Source: Gemmatimonadota bacterium
GTDB lineage: Bacteria > Gemmatimonadota > Gemmatimonadetes > Longimicrobiales > Gaopeijiaceae
DNA: 61,353 nt
Reading direction: 5' to 3'
Assembly: GCA_007120305.1 (NCBI GenBank)
Contig: SKNW01000037.1
Coordinates: forward strand, 1 to 61,353
Position numbers and translations under genes: made by a program. The notes beneath the pieces are model-generated. The model searched no databases and was not told the DNA's origin. It saw only the letters and a program-made list of their open reading frames with translations. Positions 46,867-57,406 of the stretch are shown piece by piece. Each line of letters starts with the position of its first letter. Position 1 is the stretch's first letter.

Positions 46867-47958
46867 ATGGACTTCTCCTTTGCTGGTCATCACGACGACG
46901 AACGCTTCCGCTGGGTCCGCACCGGGATCCACAAGGCCATGGAGGCCCACGGCCATCGCTTCGTGGAGGATCCCGACCAGGCCTCGCTGGTGGTGAACGT
47001 CTTCCCGCGGGAGAGCCCCCGGTCGTTCCGGCGGCGGGCCCAGGCCGTTTTCGTCGTTTCGGTCACGGAGATCCAGGGAGGGGACCAGACGATCCGCGAG
47101 GCGATCCCGCGGGGATACCCTCTCCTGGTGCGATCCCTGTCCAACCTCCTCATCGGGCTGACCGGACCCGATGCCCAGAACCCCGACGCGCACTTCATCA
47201 CCCCTGAACAGGGGCACTACAAGGTGCACGGAGGCGAAGACCGGGACGACTTCTTCGAAAAGGTCTACCGGCGCATCGAGCCGCTCGCCACGTCCCGGCT
47301 CATCATCGACAATGTGTTCGACACGGACCTTCCCGAAGATCTCTGGGAAGGCGACGACATCACCGCGTCCATCCGGAGGGCCGGCGAGCGTCTCGACGCC
47401 ATGAACCTGCTCCCTGCCCCGTTTCCCATCGAGGACATCCTTTCGGACCGGGACCTGCGACAGCTGAAGCGGCTCTACGGGATCGGAGGTCTCTCCTACG
47501 GGAACATCTCCGCCCGCCTTGACGACACCCGTTTCTGGATGAGCGCCTCGGGGGTGGACAAGTCGAAGCTGGTGGAGATCGGCCGGGACATCCTTCTGGT
47601 CAAGGACTACGACGCGGGCACGGGCTCCATGATCCTTTCGGTCCCGCCGGAGGTGGAGCCCCGCCGCGTATCGGTGGATGCCATCGAACACTGGATGATC
47701 TACCGTGAGCATCCCGAAGTGGGCGCGATCCTGCACGTTCACGGCTGGATGGACGGGGTCCGTTCCACCGAGTTCAACTACCCGTGCGGGACCTACGAGC
47801 TGGGGAAGGCCGTGGCCGACATCGTCCGCGATGACCCGGAACCCGGGCGCGCCGTGGTTGGCCTCAAGAACCACGGACTCACCATCACCGGGGCCTCCCT
47901 GGACGAGATCTTCGAGCGCATCGACGGCCGTCTACTCAAGTATGTCCCCATGACCTGA
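46867..47958 (+). CDS. class II aldolase/adducin-domain protein with an additional N-terminal domain
   Basis: C-term half RLYGIGGLSYGNISARLDDTRFWMSASGVDKSKL...GAILHVHGWMDGV...VVGLKNHGLTITGASLDEIFERID; N-term about 190 aa not recognised. Confidence 0.85.
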   Translation: MDFSFAGHHDDERFRWVRTGIHKAMEAHGHRFVEDPDQASLVVNVFPRESPRSFRRRAQAVFVVSVTEIQGGDQTIREAIPRGYPLLVRSLSNLLIGLTGPDAQNPDAHFITPEQGHYKVHGGEDRDDFFEKVYRRIEPLATSRLIIDNVFDTDLPEDLWEGDDITASIRRAGERLDAMNLLPAPFPIEDILSDRDLRQLKRLYGIGGLSYGNISARLDDTRFWMSASGVDKSKLVEIGRDILLVKDYDAGTGSMILSVPPEVEPRRVSVDAIEHWMIYREHPEVGAILHVHGWMDGVRSTEFNYPCGTYELGKAVADIVRDDPEPGRAVVGLKNHGLTITGASLDEIFERIDGRLLKYVPMT

Positions 47959-48006
47959 GGCGGCCCTCCGCCCCCACGGTGGCCCCTCTACTTCTTCAAC
48001 GGCCTT

Positions 48007-48570
48007 CTACCGGTTGAAGCGGTCCATGGCCGCCTGGATCCCCTCGGCGATCCAGGTCTCCGCGGCCGGCACCAGCTCCGAAAGGAGGTCGAGGACCGTG
48101 TCCTCGTCCTCCGGCTCCATGGCGGAAAGCACCCACGCCGCCAGGTCCTGGCCCGAGGGAGGTCGTCCCACCCCGATCCGGAGGCGGGAGTAGTCCCGGG
48201 AGCCCAGGATCCCCTCGATGGAGCGGAGCCCATTGTGCCCACCGGCGCTCCCCCCCGGACGGAACCGGACCCCGCCCACCTCCCGCGTGGCGTCATCCAC
48301 GACCACAAGGAGGTCGGTAGCAGGGTCCATGCCCGGCCGGGCGAGGAAGGGGAGGAGCGCCGCCCCGCTCCGGTTCATCCAGGTCAGCGGCTTGACCAGC
48401 ACCACCTCATGCTCTCCCACATGGCCTGCGGAAACGAGAGCGGGCCCTTCCTGTCGGAAGGACCCGAATCCCCAGTCATGGGCGAGGCGGTCCAGCAACC
48501 ACCACCCCACGTTGTGCCTCGTGCCGTCGTACTCGGGGCCAGGGTTTCCAAGCCCCATCACGACCTTCAT
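48007..48570 (-). CDS. pth: peptidyl-tRNA hydrolase
   Basis: MKVVMGLGNPGPEYDGTRHNVGWWLLDRLA; LVKPLTWMNRSGAALLPFL; GGSAGGHNGLRSIEGILGSRDYSRLRIGVGRP. Confidence 0.96.
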   Translation of the reverse strand: MKVVMGLGNPGPEYDGTRHNVGWWLLDRLAHDWGFGSFRQEGPALVSAGHVGEHEVVLVKPLTWMNRSGAALLPFLARPGMDPATDLLVVVDDATREVGGVRFRPGGSAGGHNGLRSIEGILGSRDYSRLRIGVGRPPSGQDLAAWVLSAMEPEDEDTVLDLLSELVPAAETWIAEGIQAAMDRFNR

Positions 48571-48580
48571 CGGAGAAGGC

Positions 48581-49231
48581 TCAGCCTTCCGCTTCCTCGC
48601 TACTCGAGGGCTTGCCGATGACCGCCGGCTCCTCGGTCTCCTCGCTCACCTCGACGTCCTCCGCGAGGCGCGGCGGGTGCACCGCACAGATCGTGACCAC
48701 TTCGTCCAGAAGGAGTCTCACCCCCTCGGGGCGGGCCACCTGGTCCGAATGGATCGAGGCGCCGATGGCCAGCCCCGAGATGTCCACCCGGAGTTCCTCC
48801 GGAATGGCCGAGGGAATGCATCGCACGGGGAGCTCGTAGACCATCTGCTCCAGAACTCCAGCCTCGTCACGGACACCCGTCGCCGTGCCCTGGAGGGCGA
48901 TGGGAACGGTGAGTTCCAGCTCCACGCCCTTCTCCACCCGGAGAAGATCCACGTGGAGGATCTGGTTCTTGAAGGGGTGGGCCTGGACCTCGCGAACGAG
49001 TGTGGCCACGGGTGCGGACTCGCCATCCACCTTGAGCTGGATCAGCGTGTTCTCCACGGAAATCGCCTGGAAGAGGAGGGTGGCCTCATGGGCATCGAGC
49101 ACCAGCGATACGGGCTCCTCATGTCCGCCGTAGAGAACCGCGGGAAGCTTCCCCGCCTGCCGGAGCTTCCGGGCCACACCCTTGCCGGTATCCTGACGGC
49201 GCTCCGCCTTCAACGTTGCTTCAGTTGCCAT
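48581..49231 (-). CDS. rplY: 50S ribosomal protein bL25 (CTC form)
   Basis: LKAERRQDTGKGVARKLRQAGKLPAVLYGG; PFKNQILHVDLLRVEKG; CTC-type C-terminal extension. Confidence 0.94.
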   Translation of the reverse strand: MATEATLKAERRQDTGKGVARKLRQAGKLPAVLYGGHEEPVSLVLDAHEATLLFQAISVENTLIQLKVDGESAPVATLVREVQAHPFKNQILHVDLLRVEKGVELELTVPIALQGTATGVRDEAGVLEQMVYELPVRCIPSAIPEELRVDISGLAIGASIHSDQVARPEGVRLLLDEVVTICAVHPPRLAEDVEVSEETEEPAVIGKPSSSEEAEG

Positions 49232-49300
49232 GTCGTTCCTTCCTTCGGGCGGCCCGGAGGCCCGTGGATCCCACCCTGACCACCGGTGGGCATTGCTGGT

Positions 49301-50267
49301 TCAGGTGTTCTCTCCGCGAATCTCGAAGAGCTGACTCACGGAGTCATTGGAATTGATGTACTCGATGGCGCGAGCCAGGAGCTCGGCAACCGACAGCACG
49401 GTGAGGCGATCGAAGATGCGCTCCTCCGGAATGGCGATGGTGTTCGTCACCACCAGTTCCTCCAGGGGTGACGCCTCGAGGCGCTTCCTGGCCTCGCCCG
49501 AAAGAAGGGCGTGGGTCGCACAGGCGAACACCCGCTTTGCTCCCCGCTCCTTCAGGGCGACGACGGCGGACGCCATGGTCCCCGCCGTGTCGATCATGTC
49601 GTCGGCGATGATGCAGTTCTTTTCGCTCACATCCCCCACAACCGTCAGAACCTCGGACTGGTTATGGGCGGGGCGCCGCTTGTCGATGATGGCGAAGGAG
49701 GCCCCGAGACGCTTGGCAAAGCCTCGCGCCATCTTGGCCGACCCCACGTCCGGCGCCACCACCACCAGGTCGTCCAGCCCCTTGTCCAGGAAATACCGCG
49801 TGAGGACAGGCGCAGCATACAGGTGGTCCACCGGGATGTCGAAGAACCCCTGGATCTGGTGCTGGTGGAAGTCCACGCCCAGCACCCGGTCCGCCCCGGC
49901 CGTCACGATGAGGTTGGCGACCAGCTTGGCCCCGATCGCCACCCGCGGCTGGTCCTTCCGGTCCTGCCGGCCGTAGCCGAAGTACGGAATCACCGCCGTG
50001 ACCCGGGCCGCCGACGCCCGCTTCGCCGCGTCCACCAGGAGCAGGAGCTCCATCAACGTATCGGCCGGCGCCACCGTCGGCTGCAGGATGAAGACATCCC
50101 GGCCCCGGGCGTTCCGGTCGATCCGGACGAAGATTTCGCCATCGGCGAAGTTCTTGATCGTCGCGGCGTCGCACCGCACGCCCAGGAGATCTGCGACCTC
50201 CCGGGCCAGCGACTCGTTCGCCCGCCCGGAAAGAAGGAGTAGGGGACCCTGTCCGTACGTCTCGGCC
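49301..50267 (-). CDS. prs: ribose-phosphate pyrophosphokinase
   Basis: LLLSGRANESLAREVADLLGV; FADGEIFVRIDRNARGRDVFILQPT; VVAPDVGSAKMARGFAKRLGASFAIIDKRRP; IIADDMIDTAGTM. Confidence 0.96.
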
Positions 50268-50337
50268 ATGCGTCGTCCGCCGCGGGTGGCTGTGAACATG
50301 TTACAGCCCCGAAAACTAGGCCCCGGGAGCGGGACCG

Positions 50338-52152
50338 TCAACGGAGCACCACCCGAGTCTCTGCCGAGATCTCGCCGCCGTCAGGCAGGGGGAGGCGAAC
50401 CCGGAGGATCCAGCTCCCGGCCCCGAGTCCACTCAGGTCCAGTTCGACCCGACGGAAGTAGACCGGAACGGGCGTCGCGGCCTCGGGATCGTCGGGGGGA
50501 AGAACCCGCTCCTCCCACCCGATCTCCACGGGTTCGAGAGGAGAGAGAATCCGGAGGGCCTCGCCGGCACGGCGGAACCATCCCCGCTCCTCCCGTTCCA
50601 CCCCCAGGACGAAGCGGAGGCGGTCCGGGTCCGGAGGATCCCCGTAGACCTCCCAGGCCACTTCGACGGGTCCCGCGTCCAGCGTGTCGGTGGCCAGCGC
50701 CCGGGCCAGATGGGCCTCGAGGCGGTCTCCGTCCGTCTGGGTGCCGGTGCTCCCCTCGAGGCCCGGAGGAGCAAGGAGGAGGAGGTCCGACATCTCCACG
50801 CTCCCCGGAGCCAGGGGATCACGGCGGGAACCCTCCCGGTGGCGCCATCCCCGCCCGCCCACACTGTCCACGGCCTCCAGCGAGAGCCACCAGTCTCCGG
50901 CGGGAACCCGAGCCGTCCCCACCCCCCGAACCCATCCCCCGGGGAGGGCGTCCTCGGGGGCGCTCTCGGCGAAGTCGAAGCGGACCGGAGGTGCACGCCC
51001 TCCCTCCAGGAGGAAGAGGGCCACCCGGTCCACGGTCATGGCTGGAACGGTATCCCACGGCGGAGGCGCCGGGACCTCCCAGGCCGCCACCACGAGGAGG
51101 GAGTCCCCGCGGAGGAAGCGGGCCGTTCGGGCTTCGAGCCTCCGAATCCTGGAGACGAGGGGCGTGGCGTGGCGGGAGCGGGCCCGGTAGACCACCGCAG
51201 GAAAGGCCTCAGGCGCGGCCTCCGTGGCCATCAGGATCCCTTCCAGCGTGGGGAAAACCCCCTTCGCATCCCAGGAGTAGCGCCCCGTCACGGGGGCCGG
51301 GCCCAGGACGAACGTCGGCTCCCGGCTGCGCTCGTAGGCAACTTCAGGACCGAAGCGGACCAGGATTTCCGTCATGTCGTCCCCCCACCGGAGCCCGTGG
51401 GGATTCCGTGCGTCGGTGCGGGTGCGGGCCGCCGTGTGCCGGGCGAAGTGCTCCGTGCGGAGCGCGTTGCCCCCCGCGAGGAAGAGGGGGTTCCCCAGGG
51501 CCCAGATCCGGGCCTCGAAAAACGCCCGCTCCTCGCCCCGCAGACGCCGGAGAGCCTGTCCCACCTCCAGCTCCACCAGGGGCTCCAGGTCGAGCCACGC
51601 GGCTCGTTCCTCGGGAGGAAGGGCCGCAAGGCCCCGCTCGAAGCTCCGCTCTGCCTCGGCCACCTGGCCTGCGCCGTGCAGTGCATAGCCTTCCAGGAGA
51701 GAACACCAACCCGGCTCCGGACTTCGGCAGGCCCTCGCGGCCGTCAGAGCCCCGGCCCAGTCGCCTGCCTCTCCCCGGTACCAGGTTCGCTGTCCCGCCA
51801 CCCAGGCATCTCCTGGATGCAGCTGGGCTGCCTCGGCAAGAACCGAATCCAGCACGGCCCGGGCGGTTTTCACCGCCTCGACCTCGGCCGGGGGACGGTA
51901 GGGCGGCGTCAGGTCGTCCTCCCGCTCGGAGGAGTAGCGGAGGCAGAAGCGCCCGATCCGCTCGTCGCAGGGTCCACTGGATGCCCATTGCCCCCAGGGC
52001 GCGTGGAACACCCGAACCCGCTCGAACCTCGCCTGCGCCTCCCGCGCATCGGCGGCCACCCGGAGGGAATCGGCAGGTGGCACCGGGCCCGCGCCAGCGA
52101 GACCGGGGACGAGGGCCAGGAGAAGGAGGATGCGCCACATGGCCGGCTCCAT
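50338..52152 (-). CDS. secreted GWxTD-domain-like protein
   Basis: Start at MEPAMWRILLLLALVPGLAGAG (after the tRNA gene); RNPHGLRWGDDMTEILVRFGPEVAYER resembles the GWxTD family; C-term beta-rich. Confidence 0.6.
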   Translation of the reverse strand: MEPAMWRILLLLALVPGLAGAGPVPPADSLRVAADAREAQARFERVRVFHAPWGQWASSGPCDERIGRFCLRYSSEREDDLTPPYRPPAEVEAVKTARAVLDSVLAEAAQLHPGDAWVAGQRTWYRGEAGDWAGALTAARACRSPEPGWCSLLEGYALHGAGQVAEAERSFERGLAALPPEERAAWLDLEPLVELEVGQALRRLRGEERAFFEARIWALGNPLFLAGGNALRTEHFARHTAARTRTDARNPHGLRWGDDMTEILVRFGPEVAYERSREPTFVLGPAPVTGRYSWDAKGVFPTLEGILMATEAAPEAFPAVVYRARSRHATPLVSRIRRLEARTARFLRGDSLLVVAAWEVPAPPPWDTVPAMTVDRVALFLLEGGRAPPVRFDFAESAPEDALPGGWVRGVGTARVPAGDWWLSLEAVDSVGGRGWRHREGSRRDPLAPGSVEMSDLLLLAPPGLEGSTGTQTDGDRLEAHLARALATDTLDAGPVEVAWEVYGDPPDPDRLRFVLGVEREERGWFRRAGEALRILSPLEPVEIGWEERVLPPDDPEAATPVPVYFRRVELDLSGLGAGSWILRVRLPLPDGGEISAETRVVLR

Positions 52153-52175
52153 GCCGGGGAAAACGGTCCCACGAG

Positions 52176-52246
52176 TTGGCCCGGGTGGATTCGAACCACC
52201 ACCGCCGGTTCCAAAGACCGGTGTCCTGCCATTAGACGACGGGCCA
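52176..52246 (-). tRNA. tRNA-Gln (anticodon TTG)
   Basis: Minus strand TGGCCCGTCGTCTAATGGCAGGACACCGGTCTTTGGAACCGGCGGTGGTGGTTCGAATCCACCCGGGCCA; 7-bp acceptor stem, anticodon loop CTTTGGA, T-loop TTCGAAT; CCA not encoded. Confidence 0.95.
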
Positions 52247-52319
52247 GCAGGGCAGTGCGCGCCCCTCGGGGAGCCAAGGCTCCCCTCGTCCCCTACGGTA
52301 GCCTGGAGGACCGGGGCTC

Positions 52320-53318
52320 TCAACCCCGGACGCCCCCTTCTCCCCCCTGCCCCGGGTCTGTTCGGCTCCGGGTCGCAGTTCGAATCACCGTGAGCGCCGT
52401 CTCCGGCGTCGGCGTCGCCGGAAGCGGGCCCGGATGCCACGACGAGGGGGGCTCCGAGCCATCGGGGAAGACGCCGAAGACCGCCGAGCCGCTCCCCGAG
52501 AGGAGGGCGGGTCGGGCTCCGGCCTCCTCCAGCACCCGTCGCAGGTGGACCAGCTCCGGGTAGGCCGGGGCCAGCGCGACCTCGAAGTCGTTCTCTGCCT
52601 CCCGGGCCACGGCGGGCCAGTCGAACCAGGGGGCCGAGTCGGGGGCAAAGACCCGGGCAGGCGGCGCCGCGCGGCCGGCATCCGCTTGCGACCGGGCCAG
52701 GACGCCGTACGCCTCCGGCGTGGAAATCCGACGGGCAGGAAGGAGGAGGACCACCGGCACGCGGGGGAGGGGCGGGAGGGGGAGGAGCCGGTCTCCGCGC
52801 CCCCAGGCCAGGGCCAGAGGGGAACCGCAGAGGAAGAACGCCACGTCGGCGCCGAGCCGCGCCCCCAGCGTCGCCAGCGCCCCCGCATCCAGGGGATTCC
52901 CCAGGAGTTCGTTCAGCCCCCGCAGCACCGTGGCCGCATCGGAGGACCCTCCCCCGAGACCGGCGCCATGGGGGATCCGTTTGTGCAGGTGGATGCGGAG
53001 GCCGGGAAGGGTGTCCCTGACTCCGGGAAGCGCCTCGAAGTAGAGGCGTGCGGCCCGCACGGCCAGGTTGGCCTCCGGGGGGCCCAGCGCCTCGGCCGGC
53101 ACCCCTCCCACCTCCAGCTCGATCCCCGGCGGGTCAGGGGAGCCCGAAGCGAGCGAGGTGGGGAGGCGAAGCCACTCCAGCGTCACCTCGTCCGCCAGTT
53201 CCAGCGCCTGGAAGAGGGTTTCGAGCTGATGATATCCGCTCTCTTCCCGCGCCAGCACCCTCAGAAAGAGGTTCACCTTGGCCGGCGCCTGCCCCGTCCA
53301 GCACGCCCCCGGAATCAC
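52320..53318 (-). CDS. ispE: 4-diphosphocytidyl-2-C-methyl-D-erythritol kinase
   Basis: GQAPAKVNLFLRVLAREESGYHQLETLFQALELAD; IPHGAGLGGGSSDAATVLRGLNEL; ALLSGSGSAVFGVFPD. Confidence 0.95.
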   Translation of the reverse strand: MIPGACWTGQAPAKVNLFLRVLAREESGYHQLETLFQALELADEVTLEWLRLPTSLASGSPDPPGIELEVGGVPAEALGPPEANLAVRAARLYFEALPGVRDTLPGLRIHLHKRIPHGAGLGGGSSDAATVLRGLNELLGNPLDAGALATLGARLGADVAFFLCGSPLALAWGRGDRLLPLPPLPRVPVVLLLPARRISTPEAYGVLARSQADAGRAAPPARVFAPDSAPWFDWPAVAREAENDFEVALAPAYPELVHLRRVLEEAGARPALLSGSGSAVFGVFPDGSEPPSSWHPGPLPATPTPETALTVIRTATRSRTDPGQGGEGGVRG

Positions 53319-54382
53319 TTTCGCTTCCCGTCATCGCCCGGACCCTCTCCGGAGGCGTAGGTCCTCGCCACCTCCACCTCCTCTTCGGCCTGCCCCAGGT
53401 TCCGCATGGAGAGCCCCATCCGTGCAGCGTACCAGAGCCCCAGCACGGTGACGGGGATGAACCCTCCCAGGTGGTACCCGAACGCGAAGGCGAGGGTGGC
53501 GCTGTCTCCGATGCCGTAGACCTCCACCAGTGCCACCACGGCGGCGGCGTGGAACGTTCCGAAGAAGCCCGGAGCCGAGGGTACGGCCACCCCCAGGGCG
53601 ATGATGCCCTGGACAAACAGGGCCGTGACGTAGCCTTCCTGGATCCCGAAGGCGTGCATCGCCACCCAGAAGGACACGGCGTTCCACCCCCAGAAGAGGT
53701 AGGACCACGCCAGCGCACCCAGGAGGAGCCGGGGATTCTGAAGCGCAGTGAGCCCCCCGAGGAAGCTCCGAAGCCCGTCGACCAGGAGGCGGGCCGCCCG
53801 GTCCGGGAGGAACCGCGCCATGCCATCGGCAATGCGGAGAAAGAGCTTCGGAGCCAGGAGGAGGGCCATGACCCCGCCCAGGAGGATGCCCACCACCACC
53901 ACCAGCGTCCCCACCAGGGCCCCGATGGGCCGCCCCGCCACCGTGGCGTCGGCAGGGAACGACGGATGGAGGAGTGCAACGGCCAGAAGCGAGAAGATGG
54001 CCACGGCGTCCAGCAGGCGTTCCACCACCAGCGACCCCAGGGCCCCGGTGACCGTCACCGGCTCCAGCCGGGAAATGGCCCAGGCGCGGGCGAATTCGCC
54101 CACCCGGGCCGGAAGCAGGTTGTTGGCCGCGAACCCGATGTTCACGGCCGCGAACCGGTTCCCCAGCGACGTGTCGGGCTTGAGCGGATGGAGGAGGAGT
54201 TTCCACCGGAGCGCACGGAGGAGAAACCCGGAGGTCGCCACCGCCACCGCCGCCAGAAGGAGTCCCCACCGGGCCCCTCGGATCTCGGCCCAGACCAGGG
54301 CGAGCTCCACGTCACGGAGGACCCAGTAGATCAGGACCGCGCTGATCCCGATCCCCAGCACCGCCTTCCAGTCGAGTTTCAC
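53315..54382 (-). CDS. lysylphosphatidylglycerol synthase TM / UPF0104 flippase-like protein
   Basis: MKLDWKAVLGIGISAVLIYWVLRDVELALVWAEIRGARWGLLLAAVAVATSGFLLRALRWKLLL; NIGFAANNLLPARVGEFARAWAISR. Confidence 0.88.
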   Translation of the reverse strand: MKLDWKAVLGIGISAVLIYWVLRDVELALVWAEIRGARWGLLLAAVAVATSGFLLRALRWKLLLHPLKPDTSLGNRFAAVNIGFAANNLLPARVGEFARAWAISRLEPVTVTGALGSLVVERLLDAVAIFSLLAVALLHPSFPADATVAGRPIGALVGTLVVVVGILLGGVMALLLAPKLFLRIADGMARFLPDRAARLLVDGLRSFLGGLTALQNPRLLLGALAWSYLFWGWNAVSFWVAMHAFGIQEGYVTALFVQGIIALGVAVPSAPGFFGTFHAAAVVALVEVYGIGDSATLAFAFGYHLGGFIPVTVLGLWYAARMGLSMRNLGQAEEEVEVARTYASGEGPGDDGKRK

Positions 54383-54389
54383 GTGCCCC

Positions 54390-55157
54390 TCACCATCCCA
54401 GGGGCGGGACCCAGCCGCCCGGCTCCTTCACGCGTCCCGGGGCCTCCCGGAGCAGTTCCCGCATCTCGCGCACCGCCCGCTCCATCCCCACGAGAATGGC
54501 CCGCGACATGATGCTGTGGCCGATGTTGAGCTCCTCGATCTCGGGAAGGGCCGCCACCGGGATCACGTTCTCGTACGTCAGCCCGTGCCCGGCGTGGATG
54601 GCGAGCCCCAGCTCCCGCCCCAGCACCGCCGCCGCCCGGAGCCGCCCGAGCTCCTCGGCCCGGGCCTCCCCTCCGGTGTTGGCGTATTCGCCCGTGTGGA
54701 ACTCCACGGCCTCCACCCCCAGGTCGTGGGCATGGCGCACCGTCTGGGGATCAGGATCCACGAAGAGGGCGACGCGGATCCCGGCGTTCTGCAGGCGGCG
54801 GACGGCCCGATCCACCCGGTGCCGGGAGACTTCGGTCTCGAGGGAAAGCCCTCCCTCGGTGGTCACCTCATCGCGCCGCTCGGGGACCACTGTCACCTGG
54901 AAGGGGCGCAGCTCCGTGGTGATGGCCACCACCTCCTCCTCCACGGCGATCTCCAGGTTCACCCCGGTCCGGACGGTTTCCATGAGGAGGCGGACGTCCC
55001 GGTCCTGGATGTGCCGGCGATCCTCCCGGAGATGGACCGTGATCCCTTCGGCGCCCCCGAGTTCGGCCAGCACGGCAGCACGCACCGGGTCGGGCTCACT
55101 GGTCTTCCGGGCCTCCCGCAGGGTGGCCACGTGATCGATGTTGACGTACAGTCGCAT
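54390..55157 (-). CDS. pdxJ: pyridoxine 5'-phosphate synthase
   Basis: [88 protein letters not shown]. Confidence 0.97.
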   Translation of the reverse strand: MRLYVNIDHVATLREARKTSEPDPVRAAVLAELGGAEGITVHLREDRRHIQDRDVRLLMETVRTGVNLEIAVEEEVVAITTELRPFQVTVVPERRDEVTTEGGLSLETEVSRHRVDRAVRRLQNAGIRVALFVDPDPQTVRHAHDLGVEAVEFHTGEYANTGGEARAEELGRLRAAAVLGRELGLAIHAGHGLTYENVIPVAALPEIEELNIGHSIMSRAILVGMERAVREMRELLREAPGRVKEPGGWVPPLGW

Positions 55158-55161
55158 AACG

Positions 55162-56022
55162 TCAGTGCCTCCGAAGGAGTTCGTCGAGGGACCCGGCCGT
55201 ATCGGGATCCAGGCGGGACCGCGCCATCTCCAGGGCGCGCCGGCCAAGGAGGGCGTAAAGATCCCGATCCTCCGGCTTCAGGGTCCGGAGATGCAGGTCC
55301 ACCACGTCAAGGTCACCGCGGGAGACGGGTCCGGTGAGTGCGCGGTCCAGTCCCAGCGCCGCGGCGTTCTCCAGGGTTCCGCGGGCCAGCGCGGTGAGGG
55401 CGGCCTCCGCCTCTTCGGGAGACGCCCCTGCCTCCTCGAAGAGCCGCGCGGCCGTCTTCAGGAGCACCACCAGGTAGTTGCTGGCCAGGACCGCCGCCGC
55501 GTGGTAGAGGGGGCGCCGGGCCGTCGGCACGGTGATGGCCCGGCCTCCCAGCTCCCCCACCAGGCGCCGCGCCGCCGCCAGGGCCCCCGGCTCCCCCGAA
55601 ATGGCATACGAGGCTCCGAGGAGGCGATCGGCCCCCGAGAGGGGATGGGCCACCGCCTGGAGGGGATGGATCGTGCCCACCTGGTACCCCCGGACATGGA
55701 GCGCCGCCAGGGGATCGGCCCCCAGCGCACCGGAGCAGTGCAGGACGGGCGTTCCTTCCGGCGGAGCCCCTCGGGCCGCCAGAACCTCGGCCATCTCGGC
55801 CAGGACCCCGTCCGGAACGGTGAGCAGCACCGCCGTGGTCCCCTCCGGAGGCCGCTGGAGACCATGGCGGTAGGTGGCGACGCCTTCGAGAAAGAGCGGA
55901 TGCGCCGGAGGCTCGGCGGATCGCCCCCAGTACTCGAGGGACCCCACCGCGTCCACCTTCACGAGGGCCGCCCCGAGCGAGAGCCCCACCCGGCCAGGGC
56001 CGATGATGATCAGACGTTCCAT
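55162..56022 (-). CDS. Rossmann-like and DUF2520 domain protein
   Basis: [91 protein letters not shown]. Confidence 0.88.
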   Translation of the reverse strand: MERLIIIGPGRVGLSLGAALVKVDAVGSLEYWGRSAEPPAHPLFLEGVATYRHGLQRPPEGTTAVLLTVPDGVLAEMAEVLAARGAPPEGTPVLHCSGALGADPLAALHVRGYQVGTIHPLQAVAHPLSGADRLLGASYAISGEPGALAAARRLVGELGGRAITVPTARRPLYHAAAVLASNYLVVLLKTAARLFEEAGASPEEAEAALTALARGTLENAAALGLDRALTGPVSRGDLDVVDLHLRTLKPEDRDLYALLGRRALEMARSRLDPDTAGSLDELLRRH

Positions 56023-56034
56023 GGCGTGCCCTCT

Positions 56035-57300
56035 TCAGAGCTCTTCCAGGAGGATCCCGTCCGCCTTGCGGAGGCGCCCCAGAAGGGGAACCGGGACCCT
56101 GGCGGTCACGTGCATGCGCGTGTTCTCTGCCTTCAGATCCAGCACCTCGCCCTCCCGGTGGAGGGCCGCCAGCCACTCACCCTCTCCGGCGGGAAGCTCC
56201 ACCCGGATGCGGGGGAACCGGGACCGAACCCGCGCGCGAATGGCCTCCAGCAGGTCGTCGAGCCCCCCCTCCTCCACCGCCGACACGAAGACCGAGGGCG
56301 TGGGGTCGAAGGTGCGGACCCTGAGGCGGAGGGACTCCTCCTCGTCGTGGGTCAGACGATCCACCTTGTTGAAGACCAGGATCCGAGGCCCCTGGTCCAG
56401 CTTCAGGTCGGCCAGGACCTCGTCCACGACCTGCATCTGCTCCTCCCAGTCGGGGTGGGAGGCGTCGATGACATGCACCAGGATGTCTGCCTCCCGGGCC
56501 TCCTCGAGGGTGGAGCGGAACGAGGCCACCAGGTGGTGGGGGAGCTTCCGGATGAACCCCACCGTGTCGGTGAGGAGGGCCTGGTAGCCCAGCCCGACAT
56601 CGATCTGCCGGGTGGCCGAGTCCAGCGTGGCGAAGAGCCGGTCCTCCACCAGGACGTCCGCCCCGGAGAGGGCACGGAGAATCGAGGACTTGCCGGCATT
56701 CGTGTAGCCCACGAGTGCCACGCGGTATTCCCCACCACGCCGCTGCCGCTGGGTCTCACGGGCCTTGGCCACCTTCACCAGCTTTCGCTTGAGGTCCGCG
56801 ATGCGCTGGCCAATAAGGCGACGGTCCGTCTCGAGCTGGGTCTCTCCCGGGCCCCGGAGCCCGATCCCCCCGCGTATCCGGGAGAGGTGGGTCCACATGC
56901 GCTGGAGACGGGGAAGCAGGTACTCGAGCTGCGCCAGCTCCACCTGCATGCGAGCCTCCCGGGTCCGGGCCCGCGAGGCGAAGATGTCGAGGATGAGTTC
57001 GGAGCGGTCCATGATCCGGACGTCCAGCTCCCGCTCCAGGTTCTTGGCCTGATCCGGCTTCAGGTCGTCGTCGAAGATCACCAGGTCCGCTTCCCTCTCC
57101 TTCACGAGGTCCCGGACCTCGGCCACCTTCCCCTTCCCGATGAAGGTGTGGGCGTTGGGGGAATCGAGGCGCTGAATCACGGCGCCCACCATCTCGCCCC
57201 CCGCCGTGTCCAGGAGGCGCTGGAGCTCGTCCATGTGTTCCTGCACGGCCCGGGGGGACACTTCCTTGAGCGGTGCCCCCACGAGGACGGCGCGCTCCAC
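56035..57300 (-). CDS. hflX: GTPase HflX
   Basis: LDNRAPVERAVLVG; IFASRARTREARMQVELAQLEYLLPRLQRMWTHLSRIRGGIGLRGPGETQLETDRR; VALVGYTNAGKSSILRALSGADVLVEDRLFATLD. Confidence 0.97.
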   Translation of the reverse strand: MERAVLVGAPLKEVSPRAVQEHMDELQRLLDTAGGEMVGAVIQRLDSPNAHTFIGKGKVAEVRDLVKEREADLVIFDDDLKPDQAKNLERELDVRIMDRSELILDIFASRARTREARMQVELAQLEYLLPRLQRMWTHLSRIRGGIGLRGPGETQLETDRRLIGQRIADLKRKLVKVAKARETQRQRRGGEYRVALVGYTNAGKSSILRALSGADVLVEDRLFATLDSATRQIDVGLGYQALLTDTVGFIRKLPHHLVASFRSTLEEAREADILVHVIDASHPDWEEQMQVVDEVLADLKLDQGPRILVFNKVDRLTHDEEESLRLRVRTFDPTPSVFVSAVEEGGLDDLLEAIRARVRSRFPRIRVELPAGEGEWLAALHREGEVLDLKAENTRMHVTARVPVPLLGRLRKADGILLEEL

Positions 57301-57406
57301 CGGCGCCCGGTTGTCCAGAAGCTGCGTCGGAATGGCTCGATCCCTCGGGTTGATGGGTGTGGAAGACGGTCGTCTCAGAAGATGCGAGAGGCCCGGAATT
57401 CCCGGC

